Shown here in pieces: positions 1 through 6,541 of a DNA stretch of 7,255 nt. Location of the stretch: contig CADEFG010000244.1 in assembly GCA_902826505.1 (NCBI GenBank), positions 1 through 7,255 of the forward strand. The letters run 5' to 3'. How positions within the stretch are numbered: position 1 is the first letter of the stretch; each line of letters starts with the position of its first letter. Below the pieces are notes generated by a model. The model saw nothing but the letters and a program-made list of their open reading frames with translations, did not search any database and was not told where the DNA came from. The translations under genes and the position numbers were made by a program. This stretch comes from an uncultured Acidobacteriota bacterium (lineage in GTDB: Bacteria; Acidobacteriota; Blastocatellia; Pyrinomonadales; Pyrinomonadaceae).

Positions 1-867
1 GTTTCGACCTCCGCCAACGCGATCAACGACACGACCGAACAGCTCGAACGCGGCAGCGAAGCGCAGGCTTCGCAGATTTCGCGCACCACGTCGGCGATCT
101 CGAATATGGCGCTCCAGATTCAGGAAGTTTCGGAAAACGCCGCGCTCTCGGCGCAGGTCGCTGCCGACAGTCTGGGCAATGCCCGGTACGGCACGAAAGC
201 CGTGCAGGACAATATCAACGCGATGATCTCGATTCGCAAACAGGTGCAGGAAACCGCCAAACGCATCAAAAAGCTCGGCGAGCGTTCGCAGGAAATTTCG
301 CAGATCGTCAATCTGATCGACGATCTTTCGGACCGCACGGGCTTACTGGCGCTGAACGCGAGTTTACAGGCTTCCGCCGCCGGTGAAGCCGGCAAAGGTT
401 TCGCGCTCGTCGCCGAGGAAGTCGAACGCCTTGCCGAGCGTTCGAACCGGCTGACGCAGCAGATTGGATCGCTCACGCAGACCATTCAATCGGAAACAAA
501 AGACGTCGTCGCTTCAATGGAGGAAACGATCCACGAGGTCGTCATCGGCTCGACCCTGGCGGATAAAGCCGGACAAACGCTGGTCGAGATCGAATTAGTT
601 TCGACGCGGCTTGCCGAACTTATTCAATCGATCTCCGAATCGGCGAAACGTCAAGCCGTCAGTTCCGACGATATTTCCAAAGCGATGGGAAATATTTCGA
701 AAGTGACGGAACTCGTCCAAACGGGGGCGAAACGCGCCGCCGAATCTGTTAAAATGCTGGTTGAACTTTCGGATGAACTGCGCGGTTCGGTCGCGCCGTT
801 CAAACTGCCCGAAGATCGTAATTCACGCCGTGTTTCACAAACCGATTCAAGTTTGTTTGTAAATTAA
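1..867 (+). CDS. pilJ: PilJ-like methyl-accepting chemotaxis protein, C-terminal signalling domain (5' partial)
   Basis: The frame is open from base 1, so this is the 3' end (288 residues) of a larger receptor. Its sensor, membrane segments and HAMP domain lie outside the window. The visible part is the cytoplasmic coiled-coil hairpin that docks CheW and the CheA kinase. The hairpin tip, encoded near 340-420, reads LLALNASLQASAAGEAGKGF and is followed by ALVAEEVERLAERS. Classical receptors have NAAIEAARAGE at the tip; the QAS-x-AGEAG form matches PilJ, the receptor of the Pil-Chp twitching and surface-sensing system. The chain ends with SVAPFKLP and a short polar tail, and has no xWxxF tether for CheR/CheB. 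The PilL/ChpA-type kinase gene follows 11 nt downstream, which supports a Pil-Chp operon. The MCP-family call is very secure. The PilJ assignment rests on the tip sequence and the neighbour. Confidence 0.93.
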   Translation, partial: VSTSANAINDTTEQLERGSEAQASQISRTTSAISNMALQIQEVSENAALSAQVAADSLGNARYGTKAVQDNINAMISIRKQVQETAKRIKKLGERSQEISQIVNLIDDLSDRTGLLALNASLQASAAGEAGKGFALVAEEVERLAERSNRLTQQIGSLTQTIQSETKDVVASMEETIHEVVIGSTLADKAGQTLVEIELVSTRLAELIQSISESAKRQAVSSDDISKAMGNISKVTELVQTGAKRAAESVKMLVELSDELRGSVAPFKLPEDRNSRRVSQTDSSLFVN

Positions 868-878
868 AACTGCCATAT

Positions 879-3722
879 ATGGAAAGCGAAATTCTACAAA
901 ATTTTATCAAAGAAGCCGAAATTTATCTGCCGATGATCCGCACCGGTATTCTGGTCTGCAGTCAGGAAGGAAATTCGGGCGGCGAACTCGAAACTTCTCT
1001 GCATTACACGCAGGCAATCAAACAAGCCGCGATCAGAGTCGGTTTTGACGAAATCAGCAGCTACGGCGAAAAACTCGAAAAAGAACTCAAAAACATTATC
1101 GGCACGACCCAATCGCTTTCCGCCGAACAAAGCCGCAATCTGCTTGACAATATTGCCCAGCTCGAAGCCTTGCTTGCCAAGCTGCAATTTAGCGGCGAAG
1201 ATTTCTCGATCAATCTCGAGGGCTTTGTCGATCAATCGTTTATCGATCTCGGTTTCGATTCGGCTGAAAAAAATTCAGCGGATTTTTCGTTCGGAAACGA
1301 AGAATCGGCGGATGAAAACGAACTCGAAGGTTTTGAGATCGACCAGGAAATGCTCGAAATTTTCGCGATGGAAGCCGACGATCTTCTGCGGAACATCAAT
1401 TCGCAGCTCGAAGTTTTAAAGTCGACGCCGGACGACCGCGAATCGCTTCTGGAAATCCGCCGCAACGCGCATACCTTAAAAGGTTCCGCCGGAATTGTCG
1501 GACTCAAACAGCTTTCCAAACTCGCCCACCGCGTCGAAGACCTGCTCGATTATCTGGCGGAAAAACAAATTGACGGCAATCAAAAAATTCTCGAACTGCT
1601 CCAGTCATCGACCGATTGTCTGAGCGCGATCGCGAGCGGCGAAAACTCTGCCCAGCTGACAAAGAAAATCGAGCTTTTGTATCATAATTTCGACGAAACT
1701 CTGTATTCGTTTGAAAACGGAACCTTCTCAAAAGAAATCGTCAAAATTCCCGAACCCGTCCAAGCAGCCAAAGCCGAGTCCGTTTACGAACAATCGGCGA
1801 TGGAAAATCAGCCCGCCGCCAATTCCAAATCGATCGTCCGCGTGTCGCTCGAAAAACTCGACGAATTGGTTCGCCTCGTCGGCGATCTGGTCATCAGCCG
1901 CTCGGTTTTTGAACAGCGTCTGGCGGAATTTGAACGCCAACTCAACGATCTGCACCACACCAATAATCGTTTGATGCGTTCGACCGGCAAACTCGAAACC
2001 GACTTTGAAGCCGGAATGCTGCAAGTTCCGGGCTCCCAATTTCAGACGCCGCGTCATTCCAACGCGGCACTCGTCCCGCAGCATCCTTCACTCAATTTCG
2101 ACGCGCTCGAGCTTGATCTCTACACCGAGTTTCATCAAACGACCCGCGAACTGCTCGAAACGGCAGGCGATACTTCCGCGATCAATACCGAACTTGATAA
2201 ACTCCGCAGTAATCTCGAACTGCTTTTCGGCAATCAAAGTCATTTGATCGAAGAAATGCACGACAAACTGCTGCGGCTCAGAATGGTCAAATTCGGCTCG
2301 CTTTCGGCGCGTTTGCAGCGCACCGTCCGCGTCACCTGCGAAGAAGAAGGCAAACAAGCCGAGCTCTTTATCGAAGGCGAGCAAACCGAAGTTGACACGC
2401 AAATTCTCGATTTGCTGGTCGAACCGCTTCTGCATCTTCTTCGCAACGCCGTCGCGCACGGCATCGAATCGCCCGATACGCGGCGGCTTTTGGGAAAACC
2501 CGAAAAGGGCAAGATCTTTCTCCGGCTGCACAGCGAAGGAACGCATATTATCTTAAATATCACGGACGACGGGCGCGGAATTTCCGCCGTCGCGCTGCGT
2601 GAAAAAGCGGTCAGAAACGGTTTTATTACGCCGGATGAAGCGAAACAAATGAGCGACGAAGAGGCGTTTTCGCTCGGATTTCTGCCCGGTTTGACCACCG
2701 CCGAATCGGTCAGCCAAACAGCCGGACGCGGCGTCGGGATGAATATTATCAAGACGAGCGTTTTGCGCGGGCAAGGCACGATCTCGATCGCCTCCGAACC
2801 GCAAAAAGGCGCATCCTTTACGATTCGGATGCCGATGGCGCTCGCAATCACCCGCGGACTGCTGGTCAAGGTAAACGGACAAACCTTTGCCTTTCCGCTC
2901 AAGCTCGTCAAAAAAGTCAGCGAAATTTCGGTCGCGAAATTTGCCAAATTCAGCGGTCAGAACACACTCCCGATTGACGGCGCGGATTATACGGTTTCCA
3001 ATCTCGGAACGCTCCTCGGTTTGCCGCCCGCGAGTTCGAAAAAGGAACTTATTCCGTTGCTTTTGCTCGAAACATTGGAAACTCCGGGCGCGTTGATCGT
3101 TGACGAAATTGTCCGGGCGGAAGAGATCGTCATCAAACCGCTCGCCGCGCCGCTTGAAAATTATCCGAATCTGCTCGGCGCAACGATTCTCGGCGACGGC
3201 AACGTCGTGCCGGTGCTGGATTTGATCCATCTGCTCAAAAATCAGGTTTCAAACGCCAAATCTCAAATCCCAAGCCCGGAAACCATTGAAAATCAAGGTT
3301 TAGAACCCGAACCGCAGGAAGCGCCGCCGCCGGCGATTCAACAGCCGCGTGTGATCAACGTGATGATCGTTGACGACAGTCCGAGCGTTCGCCATATCAC
3401 TTCGAAGCTCATCAAAAATGCCGGTTGGCAAGTTGTCCTGGCAAAAGACGGGCTCGAAGCACTGGAAACGCTGCAAGCCGCCGAAAACCTGCCCGATGTC
3501 GTGCTGACCGACGTGGAAATGCCGCGCATGGACGGCTACGAGCTGCTGGCTTCGATAAAAAATCACGAAACCTTACAACAGGTTCCGGTCATTATGATCA
3601 CTTCGCGGGCAAGCGAAAAACATCAGCAAAAAGCCGTCGAATTGGGTGTTTCCGAATATATGACAAAACCGTTCGACGATTCGCTGCTGATCGAAAAGAT
3701 CAAAGGACTTTCAAATTTCTAA
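879..3722 (+). CDS. pilL: PilL/ChpA-type hybrid CheA histidine kinase with C-terminal receiver
   Basis: This is a cytoplasmic chemosensory kinase of 947 residues. Domains in order are: a degenerate Hpt (about 5-105, Gln45 where the phospho-His should be); an acidic linker (about 106-155); an active Hpt (about 158-270, His198 in HTLKGSAG); and dimerisation helices (about 318-475) with a ChpA-like insertion that resumes at FDALELDLYTEF and ends in LLRLRMVKF. The HATPase (about 480-655) has an N box at HLLRNAVAHG, then DDGRG at 563-567 and GRGVGMN at 616-622. A CheW-like domain spans about 656-787, a Pro/Glu-rich linker about 788-823, and a receiver 824-947 (Asp832/Asp833, phospho-acceptor Asp878, Thr908, Lys930). 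Family knowledge says His198 is phosphorylated by ATP and passes phosphate to Asp878 or to free PilG/PilH-like regulators. The start is the ATG at 879; I see no Shine-Dalgarno before it, so coupling to the upstream receptor gene is plausible. The gene could equally be named cheA or chpA. Confidence 0.95.
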   Translation: MESEILQNFIKEAEIYLPMIRTGILVCSQEGNSGGELETSLHYTQAIKQAAIRVGFDEISSYGEKLEKELKNIIGTTQSLSAEQSRNLLDNIAQLEALLAKLQFSGEDFSINLEGFVDQSFIDLGFDSAEKNSADFSFGNEESADENELEGFEIDQEMLEIFAMEADDLLRNINSQLEVLKSTPDDRESLLEIRRNAHTLKGSAGIVGLKQLSKLAHRVEDLLDYLAEKQIDGNQKILELLQSSTDCLSAIASGENSAQLTKKIELLYHNFDETLYSFENGTFSKEIVKIPEPVQAAKAESVYEQSAMENQPAANSKSIVRVSLEKLDELVRLVGDLVISRSVFEQRLAEFERQLNDLHHTNNRLMRSTGKLETDFEAGMLQVPGSQFQTPRHSNAALVPQHPSLNFDALELDLYTEFHQTTRELLETAGDTSAINTELDKLRSNLELLFGNQSHLIEEMHDKLLRLRMVKFGSLSARLQRTVRVTCEEEGKQAELFIEGEQTEVDTQILDLLVEPLLHLLRNAVAHGIESPDTRRLLGKPEKGKIFLRLHSEGTHIILNITDDGRGISAVALREKAVRNGFITPDEAKQMSDEEAFSLGFLPGLTTAESVSQTAGRGVGMNIIKTSVLRGQGTISIASEPQKGASFTIRMPMALAITRGLLVKVNGQTFAFPLKLVKKVSEISVAKFAKFSGQNTLPIDGADYTVSNLGTLLGLPPASSKKELIPLLLLETLETPGALIVDEIVRAEEIVIKPLAAPLENYPNLLGATILGDGNVVPVLDLIHLLKNQVSNAKSQIPSPETIENQGLEPEPQEAPPPAIQQPRVINVMIVDDSPSVRHITSKLIKNAGWQVVLAKDGLEALETLQAAENLPDVVLTDVEMPRMDGYELLASIKNHETLQQVPVIMITSRASEKHQQKAVELGVSEYMTKPFDDSLLIEKIKGLSNF

Positions 3723-4717
3723 GGCACAAAATTATAAATCACCACGCCCATCACCTTGACGGGCTTGCCTGAAAGCATCGTCGGACTAAAGGTCGATTGA
3801 TAGGCGGCGCTTTCCGAAGCATCAAATAAAAGTTTGTTGCCGCTCATCGCGCAGGCAAAAATCACTTTGCCTTGTTCGTCGATCGTGATCTGAACATTGA
3901 CCGCTCCGCTTGCCCGCGAACTTCGCGCTTCCGACGGATACGGCGGTTTGGCAAGATAGGTCGCTTTGCCGTTGACGACTCCGCCGCGAACCAATTGGGG
4001 ACCTAATTTCGCTTGATCCGGTGCATTGCTGAGATTGCCGGCTTCCAGTGATTTAATAAAGTTCTTCGCCTCATCGGCGTGATCGTTTCTGACCGCCACG
4101 CATTGAAAACGATTTTCGGCGTCCTGCCGGTTCCAATCGCTGCGGGCAAGTTTTTTGGCTCTGATCTCTAAAACGCGGCGATACATTTTTTCGGCGTTTT
4201 TATAATCTTTTTGAAAGTGATAGATCGTTGCCAGCGACAACAGCGAATTGACGTTTTCCAAAGCATCTTTTCCATGCGCCTTTTCACGCAGCTCGGACGC
4301 CTTTTGATAAAGCTCGATCGCCCTTTCGATTTTGCGGTTTTCAAACTTAATGAAAGCGACGGTTTCCAACATTTGCGCCAGTTGAGATTGCGAATCCGGG
4401 CTTAGATCGGTTTTTCTTTCATAAATTCCGATCGCTTTCTCCAAAGTTTTTTCGGCTTCTTTTTTGTCTTCGTTGCCAACCTGGATAAAGCCCAGATTTC
4501 GCAGGGCTTCGGCGGTCTTAAAATCGTTCGCGCCAAATTCCTGTTCACGCAGACGAACGGCTTTTTCAGCGAGCGGCTGGGCTTCTTTGTATTTTTTTTC
4601 GTTGAAAAGTTTGACCGACTCGGCGCTCAAACGGTTTGCTTCATCGTCTTGAGTAGTTTGCGCATGGACAAACCCGATCCCGCAGAGCAGGATCAAAAAT
4701 ATACTTAATTTCTTCAT
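3719..4717 (-). CDS. Exported TPR protein with TonB C-terminal domain (paralog 1)
   Basis: The product has 332 residues. Residues 1-19 form a Sec signal peptide (MKK, a hydrophobic core, then VHA before Gln20), so the protein should act in the periplasm or cell envelope. About four TPR-like helical pairs follow (roughly 28-62, 66-101, 110-148, 152-190), marked by repeated Tyr/Ala pairs such as KKYKEAQPLAEKAV and KDYKNAEKMYRRVL. Residues 245-332 are a TonB C-terminal domain: GGVVNGKA, KPPYPSEAR, GAVNVQITIDEQGKV, then STFSPTMLSGKPV and a final IYNFVP. TonB domains usually contact outer-membrane transporters, but this protein has no proline-rich spacer or obvious retained anchor, so energy transduction is not implied and TPR-mediated binding is as likely. 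The start has a close ribosome site (AGAGG). Mature cysteines are only Cys206 and Cys289. It is a paralog of the gene just upstream, and its stop overlaps the kinase stop tail-to-tail. Confidence 0.9.
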   Translation of the reverse strand: MKKLSIFLILLCGIGFVHAQTTQDDEANRLSAESVKLFNEKKYKEAQPLAEKAVRLREQEFGANDFKTAEALRNLGFIQVGNEDKKEAEKTLEKAIGIYERKTDLSPDSQSQLAQMLETVAFIKFENRKIERAIELYQKASELREKAHGKDALENVNSLLSLATIYHFQKDYKNAEKMYRRVLEIRAKKLARSDWNRQDAENRFQCVAVRNDHADEAKNFIKSLEAGNLSNAPDQAKLGPQLVRGGVVNGKATYLAKPPYPSEARSSRASGAVNVQITIDEQGKVIFACAMSGNKLLFDASESAAYQSTFSPTMLSGKPVKVMGVVIYNFVP

Positions 4718-4721
4718 AAAA

Positions 4722-4726
4722 CCTCT
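4722..4726 (-). promoter_or_regulatory. Ribosome binding site of TonB-domain paralog 1
   Basis: The minus strand reads AGAGG, then four T, then ATG at 4717. The match to Shine-Dalgarno is good, with a short 4-nt spacer. It fixes the start of the gene at 3719-4717. Confidence 0.6.
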
Positions 4727-4733
4727 AATTGCT

Positions 4734-4756
4734 TTTTTTTGGTGGTTTACTTGAAC
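4734..4756 (-). repeat. Copy A of a 23-bp direct repeat upstream of paralog 1
   Basis: Minus-strand core AAACCACCAAAAAAA is identical to copy B at 5821-5843. The full 23 bp match at 20 positions, and the three differences are all transitions. The GGTGG motif on the plus strand begins 24 nt from the paralog 1 start codon, against 25 nt for copy B and paralog 2. This copy is in the intergenic spacer. Confidence 0.7.
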
Positions 4757-4807
4757 AACCTTCGATTTCTAAGGGGGGTCGCAGCTTAAATTTTGGTAAA
4801 AAACAGC

Positions 4808-5803
4808 CTAGGGAGCAAAGTTATAAATAATGATTCCGCTAACTTTAACACGTTTTCCATCAACCCAGGTCGGCGAAAATGTTGATTTGAGTGCCGCTTC
4901 TTCAGAAGCCAGGTAAAAAGGCTCATATCCGCTTCGAGCACACGCAAAGATTACCCGTCCGGTTTCCTCGATTGTGATCTGCACTTCAACTGTTCCCCAG
5001 GGTTTCGCGGATTTCCCGTACGATCGATTGGGCGGTTTCACCAAATTAATCGCTATTCCATTAAGGATTCCGCCATGCTTCACATTTTGACCAAAAAATT
5101 TATCTATTTTTTCTTCCGTCAGTCTGATCAGGGCGCTTGCCTGCGGTTGGTTTTTTGATTTACCGGCAACGCATTCATAACGTTTGACGGCATCATTAAC
5201 TTCGTCAAAACCGAACGATGCCATTTCATTACTGCGAATCTTTACGACCCGTTCATAAAATACAAACGAACTTTGATAATCGCCTGCCGCCAAATACATA
5301 TTTCCGAGATGCCAAAGTGTGTTGGAAGTCTCGATCGATTCCGTTCCGGTATATTTTTCTTTAAGTTCGAGTGCATGGCGATATTCAGCAACCGCATCTT
5401 TCGGCTTCTCGTTCCTATATTTCATAAAACCTATTAATTCAAAGATTTCCGCCAGTTCCAGCGCTTTCTCTTTAGTCAAGTCTGTTTTTGACTCGTAAAT
5501 TGAAATCGCTTGTCGCATTGTCTTTTCCCCGCTTTTCATTTTTCCGCTGGCTAGTTCGATCGTTGCCAGATCAGCCAGCGCACTGGCATATTCGAGGTGC
5601 TGTGAACCAAATTCCTTTTCTTTGATTTGAAGGATTCTTTGCGCCAGTTTTAGGGCTTCGTCATATTTTCTTTGCTGATAAAGGTTAAAGGCTTCCTTTT
5701 TCAAACTTTCTGTATTATGTGCTTTAACGGGTTCTTGGGCATAACTGAATTGAACAAATATCCCCAAAGCAAAGGCAAAAACAACTCTTGTCAAGATTTT
5801 CAT
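4808..5803 (-). CDS. Exported TPR protein with TonB C-terminal domain (paralog 2)
   Basis: The product has 331 residues. I chose the ATG at 5803 because a clean Sec signal peptide starts there (MKILTRVV, hydrophobic core, SYA before Gln23) and a TAGGA ribosome site lies upstream. The frame stays open to 5989, but that extension is Arg-rich antisense of the SDR gene. TPR-like helices cover about 33-192 (for example RKYDEALKLAQRIL and GDYQSSFVFYERVV). The TonB C-terminal domain covers about 243-331 (GGILNGIA, KPPNRSYGKS, GTVEVQITIEETGRV, STFSPTWVDGKRV, IYNFAP). It matches paralog 1 in layout, length and closing motif. It differs where paralog 1 has the family's Tyr-Pro (KPPYPSEA): here the sequence is KPPNRSYG. 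Mature cysteines are only Cys211 and Cys288, at the same places as in paralog 1. The gene starts 14 nt after the SDR stop, so co-transcription is likely. Its ligand or partner is unknown. Confidence 0.88.
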   Translation of the reverse strand: MKILTRVVFAFALGIFVQFSYAQEPVKAHNTESLKKEAFNLYQQRKYDEALKLAQRILQIKEKEFGSQHLEYASALADLATIELASGKMKSGEKTMRQAISIYESKTDLTKEKALELAEIFELIGFMKYRNEKPKDAVAEYRHALELKEKYTGTESIETSNTLWHLGNMYLAAGDYQSSFVFYERVVKIRSNEMASFGFDEVNDAVKRYECVAGKSKNQPQASALIRLTEEKIDKFFGQNVKHGGILNGIAINLVKPPNRSYGKSAKPWGTVEVQITIEETGRVIFACARSGYEPFYLASEEAALKSTFSPTWVDGKRVKVSGIIIYNFAP

Positions 5804-5815
5804 AATAGATCTTTT

Positions 5816-5819
5816 TCCT
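5816..5819 (-). promoter_or_regulatory. Ribosome binding site of TonB-domain paralog 2, overlapping the SDR stop codon
   Basis: The minus strand reads TAGGA, where TAG is the SDR stop and AGGA is a Shine-Dalgarno core. The spacer to the ATG at 5803 is 12 nt, which is long. The overlap suggests translational coupling and supports the short start over the extended frame. Confidence 0.45.
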
Positions 5820-6528
5820 ATTTTTTTGGTGGTTTGCTCGGACGGATTTCGACTTTGCTCGGCAGGGCGCGTTCGTTCATCTTGAGCAAATCGCAAACGA
5901 CCTCGGCGATGTCTTCGGGTTGAAGCTGCCACGCATGATCCTTGCTCGGCGTGTCGCCGCCGAAAAAAGTATTGACCGAACCCGGGCAAATATAGCTGAG
6001 CTTGATATTGTCCTGCCGGACTTCCTGCAGCAAGGCTTCGGAAAATCCGTTGAGACCGAATTTCGAAGCGTTGTAAGCCGCCATTCGCGGATGCGCGTTC
6101 TGACCGGCTAAACTCGAAATATTGATAATATAACCGCCGCCGCGCGCGCGCATCATCGGGACGGCATAATGACAGGCGTAAAAAACGCCGAACAGATTTG
6201 TTTCGAGCGTTTGGCGAAATTCGTCGCCCGACAGCTCCTCGACGGTTTTGTCCATGATCCCGATGCCGGCGTTATTGACCAAAATATCGATGCCGCCGAA
6301 AACCCGCGCCGCTTCTTCGAGCATCACGCGCACCTGTTCTTCGCTCCGCACATCGCAAATTTCGCCCTCGACTCTCCCGGAAGCCGCAAGTCTTTCAAGC
6401 GCGTGCCGCAGCTCGGGCTTGTTGCGCGCGCAGATAAAAACCTTGACGCCCGATTCCAATAATTTTTCGGCAATCGCATATCCGATTCCTTTGCTGGCAC
6501 CCGTAACGACCGCGATCTTGTTTTTCAT
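5818..6528 (-). CDS. Classical short-chain dehydrogenase/reductase (SDR), probably NADP(H)-dependent
   Basis: This is a 236-residue cytoplasmic oxidoreductase of the classical SDR family, about the usual length. The cofactor glycine motif TGASKGIG is at 9-16 and NNAG at 85-88. The active-site tetrad is Asn111, Ser139, Tyr152 and Lys156 (Tyr-x-x-x-Lys in AYNASKFG), and the PG motif after the active site is at 182-183. Arg35 just after the second strand (ICARN) and Lys13 in the glycine motif favour NADP(H) over NAD(H). The substrate cannot be read from the sequence; FabG-like ketoreductase and general carbonyl or alcohol reductase roles both fit. The start is the ATG at 6528, 13 nt after the upstream stop. 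A GTG at 6537 in the same frame is an alternative. Neither has a clear Shine-Dalgarno, so coupling to the upstream gene is likely. The tail ends SKPPKK, and its coding sequence is echoed in the spacer at 4734-4756. Confidence 0.94.
   Translation of the reverse strand: MKNKIAVVTGASKGIGYAIAEKLLESGVKVFICARNKPELRHALERLAASGRVEGEICDVRSEEQVRVMLEEAARVFGGIDILVNNAGIGIMDKTVEELSGDEFRQTLETNLFGVFYACHYAVPMMRARGGGYIINISSLAGQNAHPRMAAYNASKFGLNGFSEALLQEVRQDNIKLSYICPGSVNTFFGGDTPSKDHAWQLQPEDIAEVVCDLLKMNERALPSKVEIRPSKPPKK
5821..5843 (-). repeat. Copy B of a 23-bp direct repeat, inside the 3' end of the SDR gene
   Basis: This copy encodes the last residues of the SDR (RPSKPPKK region) and sits immediately before the TonB-domain paralog 2 start. 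It matches copy A (4734-4756) at 20 of 23 positions. Because this copy is coding and in a normal SDR tail, it is probably the ancestral one. Confidence 0.7.
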
Positions 6529-6541
6529 ATCTAACACTTTA

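Larger units (their letters stand above)
4718..4807 (-). other. Spacer between the two TonB-domain paralogs, with a relic of a coding 3' end
   Basis: This is the only real non-coding gap in the window. Read on the minus strand, one frame ends in a TAG at 4727-4725 and encodes PKFKLRPPL, then EIEGCSSKPPKKSN. It has no start codon. Its end resembles the end of the SDR product upstream of the other paralog (VEIRPSKPPKK). It also contains a run of six C (minus strand) and a run of eight A. I see no convincing -35/-10 pair and no hairpin terminator. The simplest reading is a duplication scar; a functional leader is an alternative. Confidence 0.5.

Noticed and set aside
873..882. Perfect 10-bp palindrome CCATATATGG covering the kinase start codon
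   Set aside because: It is short and AT-rich, and one such palindrome is expected by chance. There is no second half-site or repeat copy to suggest an operator.
2240..3230. Long minus-strand open frames (225-235 codons) inside the kinase gene
   Set aside because: They lie entirely opposite the conserved ATPase and CheW-like domains. Their composition reflects codon bias of the real gene.
4676..4717. Possible lipobox in TonB-domain paralog 1 (Cys12 in LILLCG)
   Set aside because: The residues before the Cys are Leu-Leu, not the small residues of a lipobox, and a good signal peptidase I site (VHA before Gln20) follows.
5804..5989. N-terminal extension of TonB-domain paralog 2 to an ATG at 5989
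   Set aside because: The extra 62 residues are Arg-rich and overlap the SDR gene in another frame. A signal peptide and ribosome site mark the ATG at 5803 as the true start.
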